Of a stretch of DNA of 6,488 nt, positions 1 to 6,488 are shown piece after piece. How positions within the stretch are numbered: position 1 is the stretch's first letter; the number at the start of each line of letters is the position of its first letter. This DNA is from Desulfobacterales bacterium (lineage in GTDB: Bacteria; Desulfobacterota; Desulfobacteria; Desulfobacterales; Desulfobacteraceae). A program made the position numbers and the translations under genes. The notes beneath the pieces are model-generated. The model did not search any database, was not told where the DNA came from, and worked only from the letters and a program-made list of their open reading frames with translations. The stretch lies in NCBI GenBank assembly GCA_022361095.1, contig JAKSBO010000093.1, forward strand, positions 1 through 6,488, read 5' to 3'.

Positions 1-1197
1 CTTGGCACTTTTGACCGTAGAGACCAGGCTTTTTTTTTTTTTTTTTTTGTAGATAAAAGGTTTAAACAACTCCAAGGCCATTTTCTTGGGAATACCGCAC
101 TGGTGGAGGCGAAGCTCAGACCCCACGGTAATAACGGTACGTCCTGAATAGTCCACACGTTTACCTAAAAGGTTCTGACGGAAACGCCCCTGTTTGCCCT
201 TAAGCGTATCAGACAATGACTTTAAAGGACGCTTGTTCGTACCCGTGACCACCCGGCCATGGCGCCCATTATCAAAAAGCACATCCACAGCTTCCTGGAG
301 CATCCGCTTTTCATTGCGGACAATGATATCAGGCGCGTTAAGATCAACCAGGCGTTTAAGACGGTTATTGCGATTGAGCACCCGGCGATAAAGGTCATTA
401 AGATCCGAGGTGGCAAACCTGCCGCCTTCAAGGGGGACAAGGGGACGCAAATCAGGCGGCAAAATGGGGCAGGCCGTCAGGATCATCCGGGACGGCTCTA
501 TACCTGAAGTTAAAAAGGCATCAATGACCTTCATGCGCTTGGCCATTTTCTGCTGCTTGGCCATGGATTTGGTCAACCCAATCTCTTCGGTAAGCTCATC
601 ATGTACCGCCTGAAGATCAATCTCATTAAGCAGAGTCAAGATAGCCTCAGCGCCGAGCCCTGCCACAAAGCCCTCTTCGCCGAACTCTTCAATGGCCTCA
701 TAATACTGGTCATCGGAGAGTAACTGCATTTTCTTCAACCCGGTGTCCTTGGGGTCAATCACTATAAATGAATCAAAATAAAGAACCTTTTCCAGATTTT
801 TCAATGTCATATCCAGGACATTGCCGATCTTGGAAGGCAGACTTTTCAGAAACCAGATATGGGATACAGGCGCAGCAAGTTCAATATGCGCCATGCGTTC
901 ACGTCTGACTTTGGACTGAATAACCTCAACCCCGCATTTTTCACAAACGACCCCTCTGTGTTTCATGCGTTTATATTTACCGCAATTACACTCGTAATCC
1001 TTGGTCGGCCCAAATACCTTGGCACAAAAAAGCCCGTCCCGTTCGGGTTTAAACGTTCTATAATTTATGGTCTCGGGTTTTTTTATTTCGCCATAGGACC
1101 ATTCCCGAATCTGATCTGACGATGCAAGGCTGATTTGAACGCCCTGGTAACTTTGAGGGTCCTTGGGTTTTGCGAAGAAATCATAAATATTATCCAA
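1..1197 (-). CDS. rpoC: DNA-directed RNA polymerase subunit beta' (N-terminal 399 residues, truncated by window edge)
   Basis: This is the start of the largest subunit of the cytoplasmic RNA polymerase core, which carries the clamp and the catalytic Mg site. The frame is open through 399 codons to the window edge; full-length family members have about 1,350-1,450 residues. The start is TTG at 1197-1195, giving MDNIYDFF, which matches the usual MDDIYxFF start; a TAAGGAG Shine-Dalgarno lies 6 bases upstream and no other in-frame start fits. Visible landmarks are the zinc-binding cysteines C70, C72, C85 and C88 ([20 protein letters not shown]), identical in number to E. coli; the clamp-helix coiled coil that binds sigma at about 260-310 ([20 protein letters not shown]); and the rudder / switch region [20 protein letters not shown] with [11 protein letters not shown] at about 324-353. 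The NADFDGD catalytic motif lies beyond the window. Residues 384-390 are oddly KKKKKKS, encoded by 19 consecutive A, where relatives have a mixed xKLExxG-like segment. Only 10 bases separate it from rpoB, so it is co-transcribed and probably translationally coupled. Confidence 0.97.
   Translation of the reverse strand, partial: MDNIYDFFAKPKDPQSYQGVQISLASSDQIREWSYGEIKKPETINYRTFKPERDGLFCAKVFGPTKDYECNCGKYKRMKHRGVVCEKCGVEVIQSKVRRERMAHIELAAPVSHIWFLKSLPSKIGNVLDMTLKNLEKVLYFDSFIVIDPKDTGLKKMQLLSDDQYYEAIEEFGEEGFVAGLGAEAILTLLNEIDLQAVHDELTEEIGLTKSMAKQQKMAKRMKVIDAFLTSGIEPSRMILTACPILPPDLRPLVPLEGGRFATSDLNDLYRRVLNRNNRLKRLVDLNAPDIIVRNEKRMLQEAVDVLFDNGRHGRVVTGTNKRPLKSLSDTLKGKQGRFRQNLLGKRVDYSGRTVITVGSELRLHQCGIPKKMALELFKPFIYKKKKKKSLVSTVKSAK
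30..48 (-). repeat. 19-base A homopolymer inside rpoC coding sequence
   Basis: The plus strand shows 19 consecutive T, so the rpoC coding strand has 19 consecutive A. In the rpoC frame it reads six AAA codons (K384-K389) plus the first base of AGC (S390), followed by LVSTVKSAK, which is the expected family sequence. The frame and the number of residues between FKPFIY and LVSTVK (seven) match E. coli (GKLELRG), so nothing is frameshifted as given. Runs this long are rare in bacterial genes and are known to cause polymerase slippage and sequencing or assembly errors, so the exact length and content are uncertain. Confidence 0.9.
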
Positions 1198-1203
1198 TGT
1201 CTT

Positions 1204-1209
1204 CTCCTT
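1204..1209 (-). promoter_or_regulatory. rpoC Shine-Dalgarno overlapping the rpoB stop codon
   Basis: The minus strand reads TAAGGAGAAGACATTG. AAGGAG is a near-perfect anti-16S match placed 6 bases before the TTG start of rpoC. The first three bases of TAAGGAG are the rpoB stop codon, so a ribosome finishing rpoB sits directly on the rpoC initiation site. This decides the rpoC start, because no in-frame ATG lies near it. Confidence 0.9.
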
Positions 1210-4200
1210 ATTTGCTGCCTTCTATAAGATTCATATCCAGCCCCAGAGCATTGAGCTCTTTTATCAGAACCCTGAAAGATTCAGGCATTCCGGGTTCCAG
1301 GACATTCTGGCCTTTAACAATTTTTTCATACATACGGGTTCGGCCGGTCATATCATCGGATTTCACCGTAAGAAATTCCTGTAGCGCGTGGGCAGCACCA
1401 TAGGCCTCCATGGCCCAAACCTCCATCTCCCCTAGACGCTGGCCGCCAAATTGAGCCTTACCGCCAAGGGGCTGCTGGGTGACAAGGGAGTAGGGTCCGA
1501 TGGACCGTGCATGCAATTTATCATCCACGAGATGATGCAGCTTAAGCATATACATGGTTCCCACAGTAACCGGTTTATCAAAGGGCCTGCCGGTACGCCC
1601 GTCATAGAGGATGGACTGCCCCGAAGGGTCACTTCCGGACATGCCGATCAACTCCTTGATCTCATCCTCAGTGGCGCCGTCAAACACCGGTGTGGCAGTA
1701 TGAACGCCGTTTTTATAAAGGGAGACAAACTCCATAAATTGTTCATCATCCATGGCATCAATGTCCCGGACAATGACATCATCCACCTGCCCTTCCTTTT
1801 GCTTACGGGTCAAGGAGAATATCTGTTTAGCCTTATTCCGGAGTTCATCCAGCCGCTTTTCCTCAAGCATATCATCAATCTGCTGGCCCAAGGCATAAGC
1901 CGCCCGGCCTAAATGAATCTCAAGAATCTGCCCCACATTCATACGGGAAGGCACACCCAAGGGGTTAAGCACCATATCAACAGGCCGGCCGTCTTCAAAA
2001 TAAGGCAGATCCTCAACACGAAGAATTCTTGAAACAACACCCTTGTTCCCATGGCGGCCAGCCATTTTATCCCCTACGGAAAGCACCCGCAGCATGGCAA
2101 CGGAAATTTTAATGAGCTTGAGCACCCCCGGAGGAAGATCGTCGCCCTTTTCAAACCTGGAAACCTGACGGTTGAAGTGCTCACGGGCTTTTTTTATCTG
2201 CTCCTGGGCCTGCTCAAGAATAACCTGAACCTTTTCAGTCAGCACCGCATCTTCAACCGTAACATTAACCAGGACGGACACAGGAACTTTTTCGAAAATC
2301 CCGGGCCCCACCTCTGTTCCGGCTTTTACCAGAACCTTTCCGTTTCGTTCCAGATCACTGAACAGCGCATGACCGTCAAGCACGGATTCAACTTTCTCCC
2401 TGCCGACATCGGATATAATTTTTATCTCATCATCACGATCTTTTTCAAAACGTTCGATCTCTTCATCCTCGATCTGGCGTGTTCTGTCATCCTTAGGCAG
2501 GCCCCGGCGGGAAAAGACCTTGGCATCAATCACTTTCCCATGCACACCGGGCGGTACACAAAGGGACGTATCTTTCACGTCTCCTGCTTTTTCACCAAAA
2601 ATGGCGCGCAAAAGCTTCTCTTCAGGAGAGAGCTGGGTTTCACCTTTGGGGGTAATTTTACCCACCAGAATATCACCGGGTTTAACCTCGGCGCCCAGCC
2701 GGATGATACCACTGTCATCCAGATTCTTCAGAGCATCTTCACCCACATTGGGAATATCCCTGGTGATCTCTTCCTTGCCGAGCTTGGTATCCCTGGCCAG
2801 CACCTCAAACTCCTCAACATGCACAGAGGTATAAACACCATCCTTGACCAGGCGCTCGGATACCAATATGGAATCCTCATAGTTATACCCGTCCCAGGGC
2901 ATGAAAGCCACGGTCACATTCTTGCCAAGTGCCAGTTCCCCCAGTTCGGTGGACGGCCCATCGGCAATAACCTGCCCTTTTTTCACCCGCTCCCCTTTTT
3001 TCATAATGGGTCTATGATTAAAACAGGTATTCTGGTTGGAGCGGACAAACTTGGTACAGTTATAGATAGAAACGGCCTTATTAAATTTGGGATCATCACT
3101 GTCATCATTTTTGACAACAATACGCTTTGAATCCACATCAACCACCACCCCGTCGCACTCGGCAACAATGGTAACCCCGGAATCCCTGGCCACAACCGCT
3201 TCCATGCCGGTACCCACCAAAGGCGCCTCACTGCGAATCAGCGGCACAGCCTGACGCTGCATATTCGAGCCCATAAGTGCCCTGTTGGCGTCATCATTTT
3301 CAAGGAAAGGGATCAGGGATGCAGATACGGATACCAGCTGATTTGGTGACACGTCCATGAATTTTATTTCTTCGGGCGTAACCATCTCAAATTCCCCGGC
3401 AACCCGCGCAGATACATTGGATTTGATAAAATTTCCGTCAGCATCCAAAACGGCATTGGCCTGGGCAATGGGATGTTCCTTTTCTTCAAAGGCACTCAAA
3501 TGCTGAATTGTTTTGCTGGCATTGCCTTCACCTACAATCCTGAAAGGGGTTTCAATAAATCCAAAATCATTTACCCTTGCATATGTACACAGAGAGACAA
3601 TCAAACCGATGTTTGGTCCCTCAGGGGTCTCAATGGGACAGATACGGCCATAATGTGACGGATGAACGTCACGTACTTCGAAGCCGGCTCTCTCACGGGT
3701 CAACCCGCCAGGGCCCAGTGCTGAAAGGCGACGTTTATGAGTAGTTTCCGACAAAGGATTGGTCTGGTCCATAAACTGGGACAACTGTGACGTGCCGAAA
3801 AATTCACGAACAACCGCAGATACCGGCTTGGGATTAATGAGGTCGTGGGGCATCATGGCGTCCACTTCCTGCATACTCATCTTTTCCTTGATTGCCCGCT
3901 CCATACGGACAAGGCCGATGCGGTAATGATTTTCCAGCAGCTCACCCACCGCCCTGACCCGCCGGTTTCCCAGGTGGTCGATATCGTCAACCTGGCCCTG
4001 GGTATCTTTGAGCTCAATCAACGTGGCTGCGGTAAGTAGAACATCTTCTTTTCTCAGGGTTTTTACATCAATTTTCGTATTCACCCCAAGGCGATGGTTC
4101 ATTTTAAGACGCCCCACCTTAGACAAGTCGTAATATGCCTGGCGAAAAAACAGATGATCGATAAAATCCTGGGCCACCTCAATGGTAGCAGGATTGCCGG

Positions 4201-5338
4201 GACGAAGCCTGCGATAAATATCCATTAAGGCCTCTTCCTTGGATTCGATCTTATCCGAAACCAGAGTTTTACGCATACAATCTGAACTGCGGGGGTCTAC
4301 ATAAAGGATTTCAAAGGTATTGATATCCTTTTCCTCAAGCAATTCAAACGTATCTTCTGCAATTACATCACCGGCTCTAAACAAAGGCGCCGGATCATTG
4401 CTTTCCAGAAAAAAATTACCGGCAAACGCTTTGCCGATTATTTCCTCTTCGGAAATCGGTATAAAATCCAACTTTTCATCGGCAAGTTGTTTTAAAGCGC
4501 GCTTGGTAAAAATTCGACCGGCTTTAACCACGACATCTCCGGATTCAGGGGACTTTATATCATAACCGGCCCGTTGGCGGACCAGATTTTCAGGAATGAA
4601 TTCTCTGAAATAAGAACCATTTTTGCGAATAATTTTTTCCTTAGTATAGAAAAAATCAAGGATATCTTCCCCCGTATAACCAAACGCTTTAAAAAGGATG
4701 GAAACAGGAAATTTACGCCGGCGGTCAATACGGATATAGACAATATCTTTGGCGTCGATTTCCATATCAATCCAGGAACCTCGAACAGGAATAATCCGGG
4801 CGTTATATATAATCTTACCCGAGGAATAGTTCTTTCCTTTGTCATGATCAAAGAATACACCCGATGACCGATGAAGCTGAGAGACAACTGCACGCTCAGT
4901 ACCGTTAATGATAAAAGTACCCCTGGGCGTCATCAAAGGGATGGTGCCAAAATATATTTCCTGCTCTTTAATATCCCGGATAGTTGACACACCTGTGTCT
5001 TTGTCATGGTCATAGACGACAAGCCGAACCCTTATATTTACCGGGATGTCATAGGTCATCCCGCGACTGATGCACTCCTGCATGGAGTGTTTGGTCTCCC
5101 CAAAGGAATAAGAGACATATTCAAGGGAGGACGTATCGGTAAAATCCTTAATGGGAAATACAGACTTAAAAACCGAATGCAGACCCTTTTCCTCTCTATC
5201 CTGGGGTGAAACATCCCTTTGAAGAAAACCCTCAAAGGAATCTCTTTGCATCCCTATGAGATCAGGGATGTCTATTATTCTGCGTTTACCGCCAAATTCT
5301 TTTCTAACACGCTTGTTCGTCAAAAGACTTCCGGCCAT
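1208..5338 (-). CDS. rpoB: DNA-directed RNA polymerase subunit beta (complete)
   Basis: This is the second-largest subunit of core RNA polymerase; with beta' it forms the active centre and the rifampicin pocket. The chosen start, ATG at 5338, gives [19 protein letters not shown], which aligns with the E. coli start, and has GGGAG 5 bases upstream. The product is 1,376 residues (E. coli 1,342). The frame stays open upstream to a TTG at 5422, but those 28 codons are not family-like. Landmarks in order: protrusion / lobe with [10 protein letters not shown] and [10 protein letters not shown] near 145-165; an SI1-type insertion at about 230-360; rifampicin cluster I at 517-541 (SQLSQFMDQ to SAL), with Q521, D524, H534, R537, S539 and L541 all wild-type; [20 protein letters not shown] with E821 and D822; an SI2-like insertion near 945-1070; [10 protein letters not shown] with catalytic-centre lysines K1091 and K1099; and the C-terminal [19 protein letters not shown] and EPGMPESF motifs that contact beta'. 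Key rifampicin-contact residues are intact, so sensitivity is predicted. One oddity is S159, where the conserved motif has proline. It lies between rplL and rpoC in one operon. Confidence 0.99.
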   Translation of the reverse strand: MAGSLLTNKRVRKEFGGKRRIIDIPDLIGMQRDSFEGFLQRDVSPQDREEKGLHSVFKSVFPIKDFTDTSSLEYVSYSFGETKHSMQECISRGMTYDIPVNIRVRLVVYDHDKDTGVSTIRDIKEQEIYFGTIPLMTPRGTFIINGTERAVVSQLHRSSGVFFDHDKGKNYSSGKIIYNARIIPVRGSWIDMEIDAKDIVYIRIDRRRKFPVSILFKAFGYTGEDILDFFYTKEKIIRKNGSYFREFIPENLVRQRAGYDIKSPESGDVVVKAGRIFTKRALKQLADEKLDFIPISEEEIIGKAFAGNFFLESNDPAPLFRAGDVIAEDTFELLEEKDINTFEILYVDPRSSDCMRKTLVSDKIESKEEALMDIYRRLRPGNPATIEVAQDFIDHLFFRQAYYDLSKVGRLKMNHRLGVNTKIDVKTLRKEDVLLTAATLIELKDTQGQVDDIDHLGNRRVRAVGELLENHYRIGLVRMERAIKEKMSMQEVDAMMPHDLINPKPVSAVVREFFGTSQLSQFMDQTNPLSETTHKRRLSALGPGGLTRERAGFEVRDVHPSHYGRICPIETPEGPNIGLIVSLCTYARVNDFGFIETPFRIVGEGNASKTIQHLSAFEEKEHPIAQANAVLDADGNFIKSNVSARVAGEFEMVTPEEIKFMDVSPNQLVSVSASLIPFLENDDANRALMGSNMQRQAVPLIRSEAPLVGTGMEAVVARDSGVTIVAECDGVVVDVDSKRIVVKNDDSDDPKFNKAVSIYNCTKFVRSNQNTCFNHRPIMKKGERVKKGQVIADGPSTELGELALGKNVTVAFMPWDGYNYEDSILVSERLVKDGVYTSVHVEEFEVLARDTKLGKEEITRDIPNVGEDALKNLDDSGIIRLGAEVKPGDILVGKITPKGETQLSPEEKLLRAIFGEKAGDVKDTSLCVPPGVHGKVIDAKVFSRRGLPKDDRTRQIEDEEIERFEKDRDDEIKIISDVGREKVESVLDGHALFSDLERNGKVLVKAGTEVGPGIFEKVPVSVLVNVTVEDAVLTEKVQVILEQAQEQIKKAREHFNRQVSRFEKGDDLPPGVLKLIKISVAMLRVLSVGDKMAGRHGNKGVVSRILRVEDLPYFEDGRPVDMVLNPLGVPSRMNVGQILEIHLGRAAYALGQQIDDMLEEKRLDELRNKAKQIFSLTRKQKEGQVDDVIVRDIDAMDDEQFMEFVSLYKNGVHTATPVFDGATEDEIKELIGMSGSDPSGQSILYDGRTGRPFDKPVTVGTMYMLKLHHLVDDKLHARSIGPYSLVTQQPLGGKAQFGGQRLGEMEVWAMEAYGAAHALQEFLTVKSDDMTGRTRMYEKIVKGQNVLEPGMPESFRVLIKELNALGLDMNLIEGSK

Positions 5339-5343
5339 GATAT

Positions 5344-5348
5344 CTCCC
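5344..5348 (-). promoter_or_regulatory. rpoB Shine-Dalgarno
   Basis: GGGAG lies 5 bases upstream of the ATG at 5338 on the minus strand (GGGAGATATCATG). It supports that start over the in-frame ATG at 5383, which has only GGTGGG close in front, and over the TTG at 5422, which has no convincing site. Confidence 0.75.
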
Positions 5349-5416
5349 GATGTGAGTTTTTCCAACTGTAAAAGCGGAGACATGACCCACCGGCCTTGCC
5401 CCCGCGTATAGTTTAT

Positions 5417-5433
5417 GCACAAACTGTTTGTGC
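5417..5433 (-). other. Perfect 8+1+8 palindrome / hairpin after rplL
   Basis: The minus strand reads GCACAAACAGTTTGTGC, an 8-base inverted repeat around a single centre base. As RNA it can form a 7-bp stem with a 3-base loop, 17 bases after the rplL stop codon. No T-tract follows (the next bases are ATAAACTATACG), so it is not a standard intrinsic terminator. E. coli has an attenuator and an RNase III processing site in the same rplL-rpoB gap, so a role in lowering or processing rpoBC transcription is plausible but inferred. A DNA-binding dyad is the alternative. Confidence 0.5.
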
Positions 5434-5441
5434 TTATAAGC
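5432..5441. other. Perfect 10-base palindrome overlapping the post-rplL hairpin
   Basis: GCTTATAAGC reads the same on both strands and shares its GC edge with the neighbouring 17-base palindrome. The two dyads together cover 5417-5441, one half of the 112-base rplL-rpoB gap. A palindrome of this length can occur by chance in AT-rich DNA, so function is uncertain; the adjacency is what makes it worth recording. Confidence 0.3.
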
Positions 5442-5450
5442 TATGCTAAA

Positions 5451-5843
5451 CTACTTTACAGACACCTGAGCACCGGCACCCTCAAGCTGTTCTTTGATCT
5501 TGTCTGCCTCATCTTTGGCAATTCCCTCTTTTACAGCTTTGGGTGCTTCTTCAACAAGTGCCTTGGCTTCTTTAAGCCCAAGACCGGTGATAGCACGCAC
5601 TTCCTTGATCACATTAATCTTTTTATCACCGGCAGCTTCAAGAACAACGTCAAATTCTGTTTTCTCTTCAGCGGCAGCACCACCTGCATCACCACCTGCA
5701 GGCATAGCACCTGCAGCAAAGGCAACAGGTGCGGCTGCGGATACACCAAATTTGTCTTCAAGTTCCTTAATCAGTTCAGAAAGCTCAAGAACGCTCATAT
5801 TTGAAATAAATTCAATTACATCATCTTTTGTAATATCAGCCAT
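5451..5843 (-). CDS. rplL: 50S ribosomal protein L7/L12 (bL12)
   Basis: This is the stalk protein that binds in dimers to the L10 helix and recruits and stimulates elongation, initiation and release GTPases. It has 130 residues (E. coli 121) and ends in TAG. The N-terminal dimerisation and L10-binding helices cover about residues 1-33 ([31 protein letters not shown]). A flexible hinge rich in Ala and Gly follows at about 34-58, longer than in E. coli. The compact C-terminal domain covers about 60-130, with the GTPase-binding surface in [21 protein letters not shown] (conserved [13 protein letters not shown]) and the usual VSVK end. AGGAG lies 6 bases before the ATG. It sits 69 bases downstream of rplJ and 112 bases upstream of rpoB, the conserved order. 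L7/L12 is needed at several copies per ribosome, so it is normally translated more often than its neighbours. Confidence 0.98.
   Translation of the reverse strand: MADITKDDVIEFISNMSVLELSELIKELEDKFGVSAAAPVAFAAGAMPAGGDAGGAAAEEKTEFDVVLEAAGDKKINVIKEVRAITGLGLKEAKALVEEAPKAVKEGIAKDEADKIKEQLEGAGAQVSVK
5678..5701 (-). repeat. Tandem 12-base repeat in the L7/L12 hinge coding region
   Basis: The plus strand has CACCACCTGCAT followed directly by CACCACCTGCAG (11 of 12 identical), and a partial third copy, GCACCTGCAG, at 5707-5716. In the protein these encode the repeated Ala-Gly-Gly units of the flexible hinge. Whole-codon unit length means copy-number changes would keep the frame and only lengthen or shorten the hinge. 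Confidence 0.6.
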
Positions 5844-5849
5844 TTTATT

Positions 5850-5854
5850 CTCCT
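5850..5854 (-). promoter_or_regulatory. rplL Shine-Dalgarno
   Basis: AGGAG lies 6 bases before the rplL ATG on the minus strand (AGGAGAATAAAATG), in an A-rich, weakly structured context that suits efficient initiation. Confidence 0.85.
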
Positions 5855-5860
5855 GAATAT

Positions 5861-5881
5861 ATACGAATATTTGAATCGTAT
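5861..5881 (-). other. Weak inverted repeat in the rplJ-rplL gap
   Basis: ATACGA and TCGTAT are 6-base complements separated by 9 bases, a few bases upstream of the rplL Shine-Dalgarno. The stem is short and AT-rich, with no T-tract, so it is not a terminator. It could be a minor RNA fold or chance. The rest of this 69-base gap shows only AT-rich sequence. Confidence 0.2.
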
Positions 5882-5912
5882 CTATAAATCTAAAGTTTTG
5901 GTTTATTCTATG

Positions 5913-6437
5913 TTACGCTGCATCTTTCTGATCTTTAACAGCATTAAGCACATTGAGAAAAGATCTTGGCACACCGGCCAGAACATTGACAAGATTCGTG
6001 GGAACGGCATTGAGTGTCCATACCAACTTGCCCAACAGCTCTTCTCTGGACGGCATTTTGGCAAGCTGCTTGACGTCTTCGTCGCTTAAAAATTTTCCAC
6101 CCAGGGACGCACCCTTAAGCTGCATTTTATCATTGGTTTTCAGAAATTCTGAGATAACCTTGGCAGGTGCCACAGGATCATCTTTAGAGATGATGATCGC
6201 ATTAGGCCCTTTAAAAAGATCAATTAACACCTCTGAGCCGGTCTCTTTCGCTGCCAATCTCATCAAGGTATTTTTCACAACTGCCATTTGGGCTCCGACT
6301 TCCCGAAGTTTTGCGCGAAGTTCGGTCACCTGGGACACAGTAAGTCCCTTGTAGTCGATCAGAAAAGAGATCTCTGCCTCGCTGAGATCCTTTGTAATTT
6401 TTTCGACCAGTTCTTTTTTCTGGGAAATATTCAGCAT
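5913..6437 (-). CDS. rplJ: 50S ribosomal protein L10 (uL10)
   Basis: L10 anchors the L7/L12 dimers to 23S rRNA at the base of the stalk, and in many bacteria the L10-L7/L12 complex represses its own mRNA. It has 174 residues (E. coli 165). The N-terminal rRNA-binding globular domain covers about 1-125, with typical blocks DYKGLTVSQVTELRAKLRE and VVKNTLMRLAAK, then GPNAIIIS and the KGASLGGKFLSDEDVKQLAKMPS segment. The C-terminal helix from P129 on has three 11-residue repeats at 138-148, 149-159 and 160-170 (LVWTLNAV, LVNVLAGV and FLNVLNAV, each followed by three residues). This tail is 10 residues longer than that of E. coli, which fits three L7/L12 dimers rather than two. AAGGAGGTG lies 7 bases before the ATG, an unusually complete Shine-Dalgarno. 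It is first in the visible part of the operon; rplA and rplK would be expected beyond the right edge. Confidence 0.98.
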   Translation of the reverse strand: MLNISQKKELVEKITKDLSEAEISFLIDYKGLTVSQVTELRAKLREVGAQMAVVKNTLMRLAAKETGSEVLIDLFKGPNAIIISKDDPVAPAKVISEFLKTNDKMQLKGASLGGKFLSDEDVKQLAKMPSREELLGKLVWTLNAVPTNLVNVLAGVPRSFLNVLNAVKDQKDAA

Positions 6438-6443
6438 TTTTTT

Positions 6444-6480
6444 ACACCTCCTTCCATAAATAAATTAGTGTCGAAGGTGC
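6444..6480 (-). promoter_or_regulatory. Possible rplJ leader hairpin covering the ribosome-binding site
   Basis: On the minus strand CACCTTC (6479-6473) can pair with GGAGGTG (6451-6445) over seven positions, one of them a G-U pair, with a 21-base loop. A flanking G-U pair can extend the stem to eight. CCTTC can also pair with the nearby GAAGG (6454-6450), a second register. Both hide part of the Shine-Dalgarno. L10-(L7/L12) complexes are known to bind rplJ leaders and block translation. The window holds only 51 bases of this leader, so the full L10 leader fold cannot be judged. Confidence 0.4.
6445..6453 (-). promoter_or_regulatory. rplJ Shine-Dalgarno, full-length match
   Basis: AAGGAGGTG on the minus strand matches the 16S rRNA 3' end over nine bases, with a 7-base TAAAAAA spacer to the ATG at 6437. 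It is the strongest ribosome-binding site in the window and lies inside a possible hairpin with upstream bases. Confidence 0.9.
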
Positions 6481-6488
6481 CAACGAAA

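Noticed and set aside
30..48. T-run as a plus-strand intrinsic terminator
   Set aside because: No GC-rich hairpin precedes it and no plus-strand gene is supported; it lies in the coding sequence of rpoC.
1..60. Frameshift in rpoC caused by the homopolymer
   Set aside because: Counting 19 A gives six AAA codons plus AGC and leads straight into LVSTVKSAK in the same frame, with the family's residue count preserved.
1451..1912. Plus-strand open frames antisense to rpoB, rpoC, rplL and rplJ (this and the other shorter ones)
   Set aside because: All overlap confirmed conserved genes on the other strand and show low-quality, composition-driven translations.
2189..2195. Programmed frameshift at a 7-A run in rpoB
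   Set aside because: The rpoB frame continues unbroken through it to the conserved C-terminus; it encodes the Ile-Lys-Lys of a charged helix.
2051..3130. Long plus-strand open frame (359 codons) antisense to rpoB
   Set aside because: It lies entirely within highly conserved rpoB sequence, resembles no family I know, has no good ribosome-binding site, and is explained by codon bias in the rpoB frame.
5339..5450. Separate promoter for rpoBC in the rplL-rpoB gap
   Set aside because: TATACG and CATAAA resemble -10 boxes, but no acceptable -35 box lies 16-18 bases upstream.
6431..6457. Tiny upstream frame MEGGVKKC overlapping the rplJ start
   Set aside because: Its ATG precedes the rplJ Shine-Dalgarno, has no site of its own, and the frame reads through the Shine-Dalgarno itself; most likely chance.

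Overview
This window is ordinary core-genome DNA: the 3' part of the ribosomal-protein / RNA-polymerase (rplKAJL-rpoBC, 'beta') operon, read entirely from the minus strand. In transcription order, from high to low coordinates, it holds the end of the rplJ leader, rplJ (L10), rplL (L7/L12), rpoB (RNA polymerase beta, complete) and the first 399 codons of rpoC (beta'), which runs off the left edge. No mobile element, CRISPR array, RNA gene or accessory gene is visible, and no stretch over about 110 bases lacks a gene. All sizeable plus-strand reading frames lie antisense to these four genes and look like shadows.

The organism is a Gram-negative bacterium of moderate GC. RpoB has proteobacteria-type lineage insertions in both halves. 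The protein texture (for example the RpoB start [17 protein letters not shown] and the RpoC start MDNIYDFF) resembles sulfate-reducing Desulfobacterota, probably the Desulfobacteraceae. That placement is from memory of family sequences and was not tested by search.

How the genes work together: L10 and L7/L12 form the ribosomal stalk that recruits translation GTPases. Beta and beta' form the catalytic core of RNA polymerase. The genes have strong Shine-Dalgarno sites. The rpoB stop codon TAA is itself part of the rpoC Shine-Dalgarno, so rpoB and rpoC translation is probably coupled, with rpoC starting at TTG. The rplJ leader can fold to hide the rplJ ribosome-binding site, and two overlapping palindromes sit just after rplL, where other bacteria attenuate or process this transcript.

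The most unusual item is an uninterrupted 19-A run on the coding strand of rpoC. It keeps the reading frame and the family length exactly, but replaces the normally mixed residues after FKPFIY with six lysines and a serine. It is either a remarkable slippage-prone tract in an essential gene or a sequence or assembly error. Other points are an L10 C-terminal helix with three 11-residue repeats, which predicts three L7/L12 dimers per ribosome, and a Pro-to-Ser change in the conserved RSPG motif of RpoB. I saw no sign of an undescribed system here.
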